This document shows positions 46,493 to 58,239 of a DNA stretch of 64,000 bases, in pieces. The stretch is taken from NCBI RefSeq assembly GCF_003086295.3, contig NC_092041.1:98233827-98297826 (forward strand), in the 5' to 3' direction. The position numbers were made by a program, and so were the translations under genes. Under the pieces are notes generated by a model, which saw only the letters and a program-made list of their open reading frames with translations, made no database searches and was not told the DNA's origin. How positions within the stretch are numbered: position 1 is the stretch's first letter; each line of letters opens with the position of its first letter. This stretch comes from Arachis hypogaea (lineage: Eukaryota > Streptophyta > Magnoliopsida > Fabales > Fabaceae).

Positions 46493-47722
46493 AAAAGGCA
46501 ACGGATCTCATTAGTGGATGTGCTCTTTTTCCTGAAAAGGTTTTTTAATGAGGCACCATGTTGAGATCCAGGTCATGCCCGACTTAAAGGGATAAGAAAA
46601 TTCCCACATATATATATTTGCATTTTTTCTTTGAATAAAGTTTATTTAGATATTCTACAAAGAATCCAAGACGCATTAATCTGAAGTATTCACTGTCCGG
46701 TTATAAAGCGACAGGTCGGCAAAAAGTGAAAAACAATTTCACTGCACGACCACGATAAAGATAAATCGTCCGATAAAGGTGAAAACGCGATTCACCCAAA
46801 GGACGATCTAAAGATGCCAACCACTTTCTACAAATCGGCAAAGGTGAACACAGAATAATATGAGAAGTTATCGAAAGCAATCCAAAAAAGAACCTGACGA
46901 GGTCTTACGGATAGCTAAAATAATAACTTAAAGGCTGGCCGATGCTCACAAGTCGGACCAAGTCAACCCAAGTTATAAGTAGTCCCTGAAAGAGACCTGA
47001 CAAAGATCCAAGAAAGAGGACTACAAAAAATAACTTAAAGGAGACCGACATAACCAAGTCGGACTCCTACCACTAAAAAGTTATACAAGTAGTCCCTGAA
47101 AGAGATCTGACAAAGATCCAAGAAAGAGGACTACAAAAAAAAATAACTTAAAGGAGACCGACATAACCAAGTCGGACTCCTATCACTAAAAAGTTATACA
47201 AGTAGTCCTAGAAAGAGATCTGACAAAGATCCAAGAAAGAGGACTACAAAAAATAACTTAAAGGAGACCGACATAGCCAAGTCGGACTCCTACCACTAAA
47301 AAGTTATCAAAGTAATCCATGAAAGAGACCTGACAAAGGTCCAAGAAAGAGGATTACAGAAATAACTTAAAGGGGAACCAGCGCAAAAGAACCACCAAAA
47401 AACAAGTTGGACCCATAAGTCACAACCTCAAAGGATCCAAGCTACAAACAATAAAACAAAGCAATCCGAGGAGGTCGAGATACAAGATTTCAAACGTCAG
47501 TAGAAAACTGAAAAGATGCCAAGTCAAAAAACTACCTCTATTACTCCACAAAAGTTATAAGGCCCCGGAACAGCGGCCATCAACACCTGCTAAAAATAGC
47601 GAGCTACTTTTTGTTTTTCAAAATAAAGTTGCTAAAACAAGCAACTAGAAACCGTCAGCAAAACAAACAAAGTTTTAAAAAGCCCACAAGCCGGGCCAAC
47701 TACATAAATATCTAGAAAGAGA
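46493..47722 (+). repeat. Post-pol region with four tandem copies of a 110-bp repeat
   Basis: Units start at 46978, 47088, 47201 and 47311 (AGTAGTCCCTGAAAGAG or close variants), spaced 110, 113 and 110 bp, the last partial to about 47375. Each holds GACCGACATAACCAAGTCGG. No ORF. The rest of the region is unremarkable retroelement UTR. Confidence 0.85.
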
Positions 47723-49630
47723 TCAGCAAGCATCAGGAGCCTTCTTGGCATCATCAGGATAAGGAGAAGGAGGACGAGTCTGAATAGGCACGGCATCTAT
47801 AGTTCCATCCTCCCGGTTCAGAACCTGGCAATCCGAATCAGGTGCAACCGAAGGAACAGAAGAGGTCGACACTTTGGCAGAGGACACAGGAGGAGGATCA
47901 GCATCATCATCACCATCGTCATCAGGGACAATCCTCCCATCCCTGACAACATTGTCCAGGCTGAAAGGGGTGAGATCGGCCTCGGGAGCAATGACCCGAA
48001 CTTGGTCCTTCAAGTTCTCGTAAGCAGTAGTCATGCTGCCAACGAGATGACCCTGGAGCTCAGAATAATCTTCCCGGGCATTATTCAACTCCTTCCTCAG
48101 GCGCATCACCTCCCGATAAGTCGTAACGTAACTATCCTTATGCATCAAGGCTGTGTCCTCGGCCAACCTCAAAGAAGCCGCCAGTGAAAGGGAACTCGCC
48201 TTCTCATTCTCTAGATCATTCTCCAACTTGGTCACCTTTAATTCAAGCTCCTCCTTCAGCCCCTTCATCTGGTCAAACTCCTGCTTTGCCTCCTCCATAA
48301 ATGCCTTGGTAGCATGGAGAGGAAGATTTTGAACAGTCCGGTATATAGCAGCCGCCATAAACGCCATCTGTACGTGATTTTGGGCCATAAATTCCAAATG
48401 ATGAAGGATGGACACATCGTCCATTGAGAGGGTACCATAGGGACCGATTTGCTAATCTACAAACTCAATGGCATTGAAATCAGGGGCATTGAGGTCAAAG
48501 GGCTCAGCCGTCATTTGCTTCTTACTTGGAGGGGCAGCAGATGGAGCGGCAAAAGTAGGATGAGGATCCACCAAGCGGACCCGAGGTGTTGGGATCACCT
48601 TCTTCACCCCGGAGAAACTCGGCACTGATGGCTTCTCGCGCACTTGGGAGGACCCCTCCCAGCCGCCTTGGCAGCAATATTTCTGGCAGCAGTTGCCTTT
48701 TGCACCCTCTTAAAAGCTTTCATAGATTCGTTATTCTTCATTGCCTCTGCAAATAAAACAGAAAGTTACGCTACAAGTCGGACAAGTCGGAGAGACAGCT
48801 ACAAGCAATATAAACAGATAAGAAAGGAAACACAAAATACCCAGCTCAGTTTGAAGAAGAGAGGGATTGGTTAGAAATTTCTTTGTGTCAAGATGGGGAG
48901 GTTGCCCTCAGTGTTCTTCCAAGATAGTCACAAAGGCTCGCTCAACCTCATCCAACATTTTCCACGTATAACGGGACACCCTCACATCCTTTTGCCATTC
49001 CAAGGGAAAAGCAGGCTCGTCATTTTCATCCAGAAAGAAGGGCCGAGCTCCTTCAACAGCTCGGACCTTGAAAAAGTAGTTTTTAAAATCACGAAATGAC
49101 TCGTCAAACATGGAAAAGACCTTCTTTCCCTGGGTAGAGCGAAAGGAGACCCAAGTTGCCTTCTTTTTAACCACTACGGGCTTAGTCAAGACAAACAGAT
49201 AGAAAAAGAGAGATTGGGAAGCAGGGATACCAAAACCATTGCACAACAATTGAAAAATCTTTATGAAACCCCAGGAATTAGGGTGAAGTTGAGAGGGGGC
49301 AACATTACAAGACCATAACAGGTCGGTTTCAAATTGAGTAAAAGGAAGGGTAATACCCAACGGACCAAAGAAAAAGTCATAAACATAGAAGAAAGGGCGA
49401 TCGTCAACAACCCGAGTAGAGAAGCAGACTCTCTCTTCGGAGGAGAGAGGGACAAGTTCATAGTTCTTCTCATCACCTGGATTACTACAGACCCTATGAA
49501 ACTGCCTAAGCTGCGTGCAAAACTCGGAATCAACCAAGGAGACACACATAAGGACCATTGAGTCCACTCAATCAGCCATGCCCTCAGGAACCCGGGAAGG
49601 CATCTCTACAACGTTATTGCGAGAAGACAT
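47723..49630 (-). pseudogene. Antisense ORF of the Tat-like element (gypsy-type transposon protein), two exons
   Basis: On the minus strand the reading starts at an ATG at 49630 (MSSRNNVVEMPSRVPEGMAD). It hits a TGA at 49570-49568, probably a former Trp, then stays open from 49567 to 48908 with features of the 'putative gypsy type transposon' family (FFYVYDFFFGPLGITLPF, LLCNGFGIPASQSLFF). After another stop it reaches a GT donor at 48840. A 94-bp intron ends with TTTGCAG at 48747. Exon 2 runs from 48746 (AMKNNESMKAFKRVQKA) through a TAG at 48454-48452 and a long coiled coil to an acidic, Pro-rich tail ending at 47723. Such antisense ORFs are known in Tat-lineage elements (Grande, Retand); the role is unknown. 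Three in-frame stops make this copy inactive. Confidence 0.72.
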
Positions 49631-50691
49631 GAGGCCAACTAAATCCTACAATAAGAAAAGAAGAGTAAATTACTTAAAAACATCACGGACGAGGAGCAAA
49701 ACATCTTGACAAACAGAAAGGAAAAACCCCGAGACTCAAGATAAGAAAGTCTGGGGACATCCCTTGGAGGCAGTAAACAGGCAAGGTTTTCAAGTTATTT
49801 CTACAGCCTACATCCCGGCACTCATCAAAAAGAAAATAAAATCCCGAAAGAAACAAAAGAAGCAAAAAACGCAAAAACACCACCCTTCTACAGTTTATCA
49901 GAAAAAGTATCGCTCCTACAGTTTATCAGTGAAAAACACTACTGCTACAGTTTATCAGAACACCAAAAGGACCAAGAAGAAAAACAGCAAAGGCGCAAAC
50001 TTTTTTGAAATCAAGTAAAAAATCATCAGCAAAAGCACAGGCAGAAACGGCGGCAACATGCAAAAGAAAAAAAATCAAGCAAACAAAGAAGAGATTCGCA
50101 CCAAAAAAGGGGAAAAATCCAGAGCATGCAACAAGTCAAGCATGATAAAAACAGAAAGATCCAAACTATCTCCAAAAGGAAGATCAAAAGGAAAACTCCA
50201 TCACAAAGTCAAAATAAATGAGAAAACACGAAATGGGACTAACCTGGAGACGAAAGAAGCTTCGAAGAAAAGAATGGAAGCGCAGAAACAAAGGCTGCTC
50301 AGAAAATCGCCAAGTGACGCCGCAACACAAGAAAGCAGACACGCAAACGAAAGACAGAGAGCAGATGAGAGAAACAGAAAACGAGAGAGTAAAGGGAGAA
50401 GTTACGAAGAGGAAATGAAGAAGAAAAACCGTTTTTGATCGAGAAAATTCAAAGTAAAGCCAAGAGAGAATAGGGGCAATTAATGCCAATTAAATGCGGA
50501 TGTTAAAACCGCTTGCGTTCCCAAAAAAGCGCTAATACAAAAGCACGCGCTTTTAGAGGAAAACGTTCTACATTCAAAAAAGACTCTACAAAGAAAGGAA
50601 TCGACAAAATGCTTGAGTTTGACTTCACTGAAGAAGGACCGAAGTCAAGGACTCGACCTCCAAAGGAAGAATCGAGCTCAAGCAGGGGCAC
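49631..50691 (+). other. 3' internal region of the Tat-like element
   Basis: It is purine-rich on the plus strand with three copies of CTACAGTTTATCAG (49890-49960). Short ORFs here look like composition artefacts. It likely contains the promoter of the antisense ORF, and the polypurine tract is near 50676-50691. Confidence 0.45.
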
Positions 50692-51233
50692 TGTTCATAC
50701 CCTGGGTCGAGCTATCCGACCCGGGATGATTGGAGATAAAGCGACCGACCTCTTAAGGTCAGACTATCCGATCTCTTCTTAAAAGAGCTCGGCCAAATCG
50801 ATAGAAGAGCCCAGCAAAGGGCCCAAATAGAGGAGCACGACCCAAATCCTAAGGCGGCCTAAGCCTATAGAGATAAAGGCGGTTCCGTTGAAAGATACGC
50901 TGACCTCAACTCAAAGATAAAAGATAAGATAAGATAACTAACTTATCTTATCCAAAAGGTCACATCTCACCATTATAAATACACTGGAGCACCCAGGTAT
51001 AACTCATACTCTGATTCTACTCAATACCTGCTTAATACCCTTGCTAACTTAAGCATCGGAGTCCCTTACAGGTACCCCCCACCCTTCAGTGATAAAGGAT
51101 CAGCAGCACTCTCAGTTCCACAAGTCGGACACACCAGCTCCGGCCACTATACACCTGCCGGACACGTCGGCTCCGACCAACACAGAAGATCTCGACCGAG
51201 ATCGACCTACAGTTTCAGGTAACCCTCGGAACA
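50692..51233 (+). repeat. 3' LTR of the Tat-like element (542 bp)
   Basis: It starts TGTTCATACCCTGGGTCGAG and ends CCCTCGGAACA, with TATA box TATAAATA at 50974-50981. It pairs with the minus-strand LTR at 21661-22201. Confidence 0.88.
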
Positions 51234-51577
51234 CTACTTATTTCTCTTAATTCTCCCTTTTATTCAAAAATGATGAAAAAATAAGGTGCACACTATGAGA
51301 TCAATTTACAACCCAATTAGTGATCACCAAGCAACCGAATACATACTTATTCTCCAATTTATAAAATTTAACAAAGGTATTGGTAAGCATATTGGTTTAA
51401 CTATTTTTTACTCATATTTTTATTCATTAATTATTATATTTTTTATATTTACAGTAAATATTGAATATAAAAATAATAAAAAATAATATTAATTGTTATC
51501 GATTTTATCTATTTAGAGTCATAATTAAATTTGACTTAGAAGAGCTTCTTTTCTTTCTTTTTTGGACAGGACACAGT

Positions 51578-53018
51578 TAATGAATGAATTTTTGTCGGTA
51601 TAGAATTTCACAAATGAAATTTCGTTGCAAGTATAGTTTCTAAACCAACAAATAATCCTTTCATGCAAAAAATTGTTTGTCACAAGTAACAAACCCCAAT
51701 AAAAATAACCGAAGTATTCAAACCTCGGGTCGTCTCTCAAAAGAATTGCAGGAAAGTGTTCTTGCTATTGGTTATGGGATGTATATTTTAGGGTTTTGAA
51801 TAAGGGACATGAAGAGTAAATGACAAAAGAAATGAACTAGCAATTAAGAAAGTTCTTGGCAAGGTATGAGAATTAGAAATCCTATCCTCATTATCATCAT
51901 CAATTGTGACAAGAATTGTCCATTGCTCGACTTAGTCAACCTCTAACTCTGAAGAAAAGTCAAGTGGAGATAATCAATTTGAGTCTTCAAGTCCTAGTCA
52001 ACTCATAAGGAAAGACTAGCTTTAGAGGGATTCAAATCAACTAGCAACTTTCAATTATCAATCAACAAAAGAATTTAATAATTCAAGAGTCTCCAATTAC
52101 TCAACCAAAGTCAAGAGGAGAAAAATATACTCTAACATCCTTCCAAACATAAAAGGAAAGCAAAGTTAAATTGCAAGAGAAATAAATCTACAACTACTCA
52201 ATTGCAAGGAAATTAACAACAACAAATCAAATCAACAATAAAGGAACTCAAAACATAAATTGCATTAAAAGAAAATAAGAGAAACAAGAGTGTATCAATA
52301 ATAAAGTAAACAATTACAAGAATAAAATGCTAAACTAGAGAGAGGAGAGGTAGAGGAACAAGAATTTGTAAAGGAAAAGTAAATCAAAGCATGAATTAAA
52401 CCTAGATCTAAGAAATCTTAATCTACCTCTAACCTAATTCTAGAGAGAAGAGAGAGCTAGAAACTAACTAAAGCATTCCCTCCAAAATTCAATTATGACT
52501 CCCCCCCCCCCTTTTGACTCCTCTTAATTTCTGCATATAATAGGCTCGGAAATGAGTTAGTTTTGGGCTTGGGAAGTCCAAAATTCGCCCCCAGTATTTT
52601 CACTCTAATGAGGTCGCGTACGAGCATCGACGCGTATGCGTGGGTCACGCGTACGCGTCCCTTGACATTTTAGCTATCCACACGTGCGCGTCACGTACGC
52701 GTACGCATCTTATACGCGTGCATATCGTTGAATGTATCCCAAATCCTTGATTTTCCATGATTTCTCCATTTTGCATGCTCTTCTCTTCATTTCTTTGATC
52801 CATTCCTAGCCTTTTCAACCTGAAATCACTAACAAACATATCAAGGCATCTAGTAGAATCAAAGGTGCTTTAAAATTAGCAAATTGCATGTTTTCACACT
52901 TAAGCACAATTTAAGAAGAAATCATGAAACCATGCTATTTTATTGAATAAATGTGGAAATAATGGATGAAATCCACCTAAATTAAGCACAAAATGTACCA
53001 CGAAATAGTGGTGCATCA
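51578..53018 (-). repeat. Solo LTR (1441 bp) within the RPA-like gene
   Basis: In minus orientation it starts TGATGCACCACTATTTCG and ends CATTCATTA, so the final CA has become TA. The 5-bp duplication ACAGT is at 51573-51577 and 53019-53023. It includes an ACGCGT-rich island (52608-52725) and a C12 tract (52501-52512). It is related to the solo LTR at 23830-24800. Confidence 0.8.
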
Positions 53019-55571
53019 ACAGTCCAAAAATTTCATTTAAGTAAAAAGCTTTCTAACCCACCCAAGCCCAAGCTCAAACACAAACACAGCAAAAACTCTC
53101 TAACCCATCCATTTAACTACCTCACCTACTTCCATAAATCTACCTAGCGATTCCCCTCTTTCCCTTACCAAGATCACGAAACTCATCATAATTAGGGTCT
53201 AATTGCTACCTATTACAACCAATCCCACAAGCAACCCTAAATCCAAAAAAGTGAACAAATCTAGCACCCACTCAACGACATAATGAACAAATCCGTCGCG
53301 CCATCACGTGCTCACGATCGCTGCCCTGTTTTGGAATCGTTGTAACTGTGTCTTACCACTCGGGATCCACCATACACCCTTTCGCTATTCCGGAATCGCT
53401 ATTGATTCATTTTTTCTTTCTTCATCTTTCACTTTTATCCTCTTCTTCATTACATTTTTTCCTATGTTGATATGCTGTTAGTTTTAGCTCATTAGAAAAT
53501 AATTTGTTAAAGTCGTCTTGATTCTGAATAGTATAATATTATTATTGTTTATGTTATGTAAGCAAAAATGGGAGTCTCAAATACAATATACAACTCTGTG
53601 TTGATGATCAATGATGATTTGGAAGACGTTAAAAAATTCAGACAAATGTTAGAAATTTTTTTGGTTTATTAAAGTTACAATTACATTGTAAGTATAGCTC
53701 TGTGTGGTTGTATCTTCAAAATTGTAACCCTAATTTTATTTTGTTTAAATGAAGGATAATGGATATTGAGACTGAGACACCAACACCAGTTGAACAGATT
53801 GAGAAAAAAAACTCCATATTCATTGGAAGATGATCTTTTGAATAAAACTCTGTACAAAACATTTTTTGAGATTAAGGATCTTATAGAGGTTTTTATGTAA
53901 TTTGATTACATTCTAAGATTTTCTTATGCCAGATTTTTGTAAGTGGTGTAATTATTTGGTGATACTGTTTTAATTTATTAAATAACCAAATTTCAAAAAA
54001 TAATTTGTGTGACCATTGGAGTAGTGAAGGATTTTTCTCCGAAAAAGTCTTAGTAGTATAAATGTTGTAATGTTTGTCCTTTGACTGTGAAAAAAAAGAT
54101 GGTTACAAATGTCCTAGATGCAAAGCTGAATCACAAAATTTTAATCCAAGGTATGTATTATTTGTGAGTGGGAGCCTTATTCCAGTAGTTATTAAATGAG
54201 ATTCGCGATAATAATTTTTTTCATTATTTAAAGGTATTCACTAAATTTGAAGGTTGCTAATGAGGAATTCTATGCATCATTCATAGTGTATAAAACTGTT
54301 AGTAGTGAATATCTAAATATTTCTTTTGCAGAGCTGAGGACAAAACATATAATGAGGGTACTAAAAAAATCATGTTTACGTACTAATTGTGAACATATAG
54401 CTCATGTATTAACATTTTATTTTTGACACTTAGTATTCTTCAATTCAATTCAATGTAGGGTAGGAACATGATTGAATTTTCTGAAGAGTTAAGTAAATTT
54501 AAGAATAGAACGTTCCTTTTTAAAGTTTCTGTCAAGTTGGAGAACATCAATTCTTTTCAACCGGTTTCTATCACAGTCGTGGAATGTCACGATGAGGCCA
54601 TAATCAATTCCTTCAAATAGAAGTACAATATTGAGCAGGTATTTTAAAATTAGAGTAAGCACGACATATATGTAATTTTTTCATATACTCATTGTGTTCT
54701 TAAAATTTCTTTAGGCTACCTTCTTCCCTTCAAATTCTAATATGATAACACTTCCAGCTGATTATTCAGATATGAATAAGGTAAATATCTTTACAAAATA
54801 AATATTCATCTATTTAATTTTTTAAAAAATATTTTTCCAATTCGTATCTGTTAAAAAAAAACATGTAACAAAATTAGCATTCTTAAACCATTCAGGTATT
54901 GACAAACTATTGAATTAATTGACGGGATATAATGTATATATCTTATTAATATTGATATATTTACCTCTTATATTTAAATGATATAAAAAATCTTCAACTT
55001 TACCCAACTTCAAATGCCCTTTCCTTATAACAAATTGAGTAAACTCTCTCTTTATAAAAATTCCTCCTTAGTGCACTGTTCTTCGTAATTGTTGATATAT
55101 AGTATTCCAAAATAGTTGATAGACTGCAAGTTTAAGTGGTGTTATTTTGTTTAAGAGTGTGTAGTATTAACCACGGAACAATGATTGTTTTATGTATGGT
55201 ATTAGGACAATTCTAAAGTTATTGCAATTGTTTCTCTAGGTTCTGTAAATTTTGAGGTTGAGCTACGACTTTTTCAAATTGTAATTTTTGTAATATTTAA
55301 ACTTCAATGATGAGATTGTTAATTAGATTCTTATCTATTTGTATAACTTTTACTTATTTTTTTATAGGATGTTGATTCACAAGTAGGTGACAACCAACTT
55401 GACATTGAGTCTTCCAAGTCTATCACACCAATCAAGTCTGGAAAGAAGACGAGTTCTACTAGTCAAAATCATACCGTTAATGAAGCTGGTGATGGAAGTG
55501 CTATGATTACATGTGACAAACATAACTTAGTTGCAAACCCAGCTCATTGTATTTTTGCAGATGAACGTTAG

Positions 55572-56829
55572 TAACAATTATTCTGTCTGCATCTAGAGGA
55601 CACACAAACCACCTTGGATTAAAATTACTCGAGCTAGCCAAATTCGTACCGCATGCGCCAACTGATTGCCCTATCTTGGTACACAGGTAAATCCGTAATT
55701 AGCATTCCTTTGTTGAATTCCCAGATATCTTGAAGTATTGACAAAATTTCCTCAATTTGAGTTTCTTGACTTTATTGCTATGATAATTAATTAACTGTCT
55801 GACTCAATGAGGACCCTTTCTAATTGCAAATTACTTATTAATACCATTGCATTTCTTGTTGCTAGAGCTTTCGTTGCCAAACATGATGGTATCTGACAAT
55901 TGCCACTGACGCTTAGCTTCTTTGATTCTTAGAAAAAGCTGCATCAGCATTTACCTTTACCAAGCTATACGGAGGAGGTCTCAAGGTAATGTTACGAACT
56001 CTGCTTTTTTCGATGGAGCCTCCTTTAATATCTTAATTTCTCCACTAATCATATTTCAATTCTGTGAGTCCAAAAAGGCCATTATCGAAACGTTACTTGA
56101 ATATGTCACCTTTGGTCTATAGATTCTGCAATTTACATTGGTTATCGGTGTACCTTTGGCTTTTTTATGATAAGCCTTGCTTGAGGTTTAAATACCCTTC
56201 CTTTTTTCCTCTTTTTAAATGTTTCAACTTAAAAGATTTAGGCTTTGACATAACAAACTGGGATTCTGACACTTACTAAGGTTTTTTAATTTTATATATA
56301 ATAATATAATAGATATGGTGTATCAATAATTTTAATTCACAAATATAGTTGCTCATGGTGTGATATTTTATTGCAGTAATATATCTTTTGTGTCTGTTTT
56401 CTATATAGCAATAATGTTATATATAGTTATATATCTCCTCTTTTAGCTCTTTCCTGATAGTTCACTATTATATATTCCCATATTATGAATGAATTACAAA
56501 TTATTGTTTTCCTATCACATGATGTATTGATTATTATATTCCAAACTTTGCTCTCCTACAAGTTTCCTTGATCTAAGATTGCAAATGTAATTTTTCAGTA
56601 AAAGGTATTACAAGCAAAAAAGAATAAAAAAAAGTATGGGAACGTTCCAAACATAATTATCCTACTCTAAATAAAGATGATTAATTGTAGAATATTAATT
56701 TCTTATTTACATCATAAAATACTTTTCACATTTCCGCTAACCTATTTTTCTTCAGTTTTCAAACACTCCTAATGTACTCTGCATATATAACAATTTTGAA
56801 TTTCATGTACCTCAAGTTTAGTGTGTTAT
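55572..56829. other. Spacer between RPA-like and Rep/helicase genes
   Basis: It is AT-rich. Short open pieces (for example 55922-56122) have no recognisable homology, so I see no supported gene here. Confidence 0.4.
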
Positions 56830-58140
56830 TTTAACTTCTTATCAATGGACAATGAAAATTCAAGGATAAATCAAGACTTGCAAGAATTAGGCATAGAATA
56901 ATTTTGGATAGCCAAAGAAGAAGAAAAAGAACAAGTCTTTGTTTATTACAAGCGGCACCTCAAGGTAATCACCATTCATAATTATCTCATCCCAGTTCTT
57001 TCATGACATTTTTCTTTCTGTTTTGTAATACTCCATTCTTTTCAAACATTAATTATTTTAAGACACCTACAATGGAGCAAAGAGAAAAAATATTGCCAAA
57101 GAGAGTTTTGCGGCCAGTAGCAACTCATATAATCAAACTCTCTTGATTAACAACTCAATATGAACACAAAATGAGAGAAACAAAAATTTATTGCATGCAA
57201 TGCGGCCAGATTCAGTTAGCATAAGGACTCCATTAACAAATGTTACAAGTAAGTTAATTGAATTTTCGTTATTTGGAATGTGTTTCTTTATTAACGTGTC
57301 TACCAATCATAATATTAGAAAATTTTTCAGATGTGATTTGTATTACGATCTGTATTATTTTTGACCATGTTTCATTATAATAAAATTAAAAAATACGTAT
57401 TCTATGTTCCTAATTCTTTAGTAGTAATTCTCTACCTAATTTATTTTACTCATAATATAATAGAGGAAAACTAAATTATCACAAAATTATTGTTGTTATT
57501 TTTTTATATTTTGCTATAAAACGATGAAAGCATGAATATGTATCAATATTAAAAACCTAGGAAACCTTGAACTATAGACATCATTTTATTAACAAGACAA
57601 TTAGAACAACTCTTATTACATGTATTTTACTTTTTTCACCCCAAAGAGACATCAGGCATTCCCTTCGTCCTCCCAAAAGTAGCAGGATTGCGTGCGACTT
57701 TAGCTTCTTCCTTTTAGAAAGAAATTATACCGAATACATTTCTCGTGTACCTTTTATTTTGATTTTGTGAATGCATTAGAAAATTGATACTCAACTAGCC
57801 TTATGATCTCATTTCTACCTTGAACCCACTATCCGTGGGAATTCTATAATCTCATTTAATCCTCCAACCAACTATTATGATGATGATGATGATGATGTGC
57901 TAGGGTACTATAATATTCTTTTTCCTTTTTGCTACTTACTTTCAGATTTAGTGAATGAAAAACCTCCCACTCCTTTGCTCTCAATTGGAAACTCTAGACG
58001 TGTACGAAAAAACATAATTCAAACACTAATTACAGTAACAGTTAATTCAGAAAAGAACACCGATAGTATAAAAAATTCTGATGTGTGGTGATTGTCAATG
58101 TTCTTCGATTCTTCAATTAACTACTGTGCCAGTTTTTGAA
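56830..58140 (+). pseudogene. Possible N-terminal exons of the Helitron Rep/helicase
   Basis: Arg-rich exon-like pieces: about 56870-56964 (RIRHRIILDSQRRRKRTS, before a GT donor), about 57198-57249 (RPDSVSIRTPLTNVT, before GTAAG) and about 57950-58090 (PTPLLSIGNSRRVRKNII). The RTPLxNVT-like motif is common at Helitron Rep N-termini in plants. Splice edges are uncertain. Confidence 0.4.
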
Positions 58141-58239
58141 AATTTATCAAACAGGTACATGTGAAAATTACATTCTCTCTCTCTTTACACACACATACAC
58201 ACACACATATAACCTTATCTATTTCAACATTTGTTTGCT

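Larger units (their letters stand above)
43985..51233 (+). mobile_element. 5'-truncated Tat-like Ty3-gypsy element
   Basis: It begins abruptly within RT at about 43985, so the 5' LTR, PBS, gag, protease and the RT catalytic box are missing. Then come the rest of RT, two RNase H regions, integrase, a repeat-bearing 3' region, an antisense ORF and a 542-bp 3' LTR (50692-51233) ending GGAACA. Dual RNase H and an antisense ORF are typical of the Tat lineage. No target duplication can be checked. Confidence 0.85.
43797..55571 (+). pseudogene. Helitron RPA70-like ssDNA-binding protein, split by retroelements
   Basis: Exon-like pieces read in RPA order. 43797-43900 (VIGLLTSKEEL...HDLQ, OB-fold start after a T-rich AG acceptor); 51285-51382 (ISDHQATEYILILQFIKFNK); 53563-53668 (YNSVLMINDDLEDVKKFRQML); about 53815-53900 in a shifted frame (SLEDDLLNKTLYKTFFEIKDL); 54058-54152 with a zinc ribbon (CCNVC...CPRC); 54232-54356; 54459-54639 (KNRTFLFKVSVKLENI, with an in-frame TAG); 54715-54780; and 55369-55571 (tail, stop). 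RPA-like proteins coat single strands; in Helitrons they are presumed to assist rolling-circle transposition. Frameshift, stop and two insertions make it a pseudogene. Exon edges are approximate. Confidence 0.7.

Noticed and set aside
46978..47375. Tandem 110-bp units considered as a CRISPR or rDNA spacer
   Set aside because: Units are contiguous without unique spacers and lie between retroelement pol and its antisense ORF.
21541..50513. 13-base identity GCGGATGTTAAAA between the minus gag leader and 50501-50513
   Set aside because: Too short and without flanking similarity; could be chance or microhomology.
49764..50782. Lys/Arg-rich plus-strand open frames
   Set aside because: Purine-rich strand composition opposite the antisense ORF region and its 5' flank; no conserved motif.
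21549..51233. Idea that the minus Tat-like 5' end and plus Tat-like 3' end are one element split by inversion
   Set aside because: The outer flanks do not match (CATAC on the 5' side read on the element strand, CTACT after the 3' LTR), so no shared target duplication supports it.
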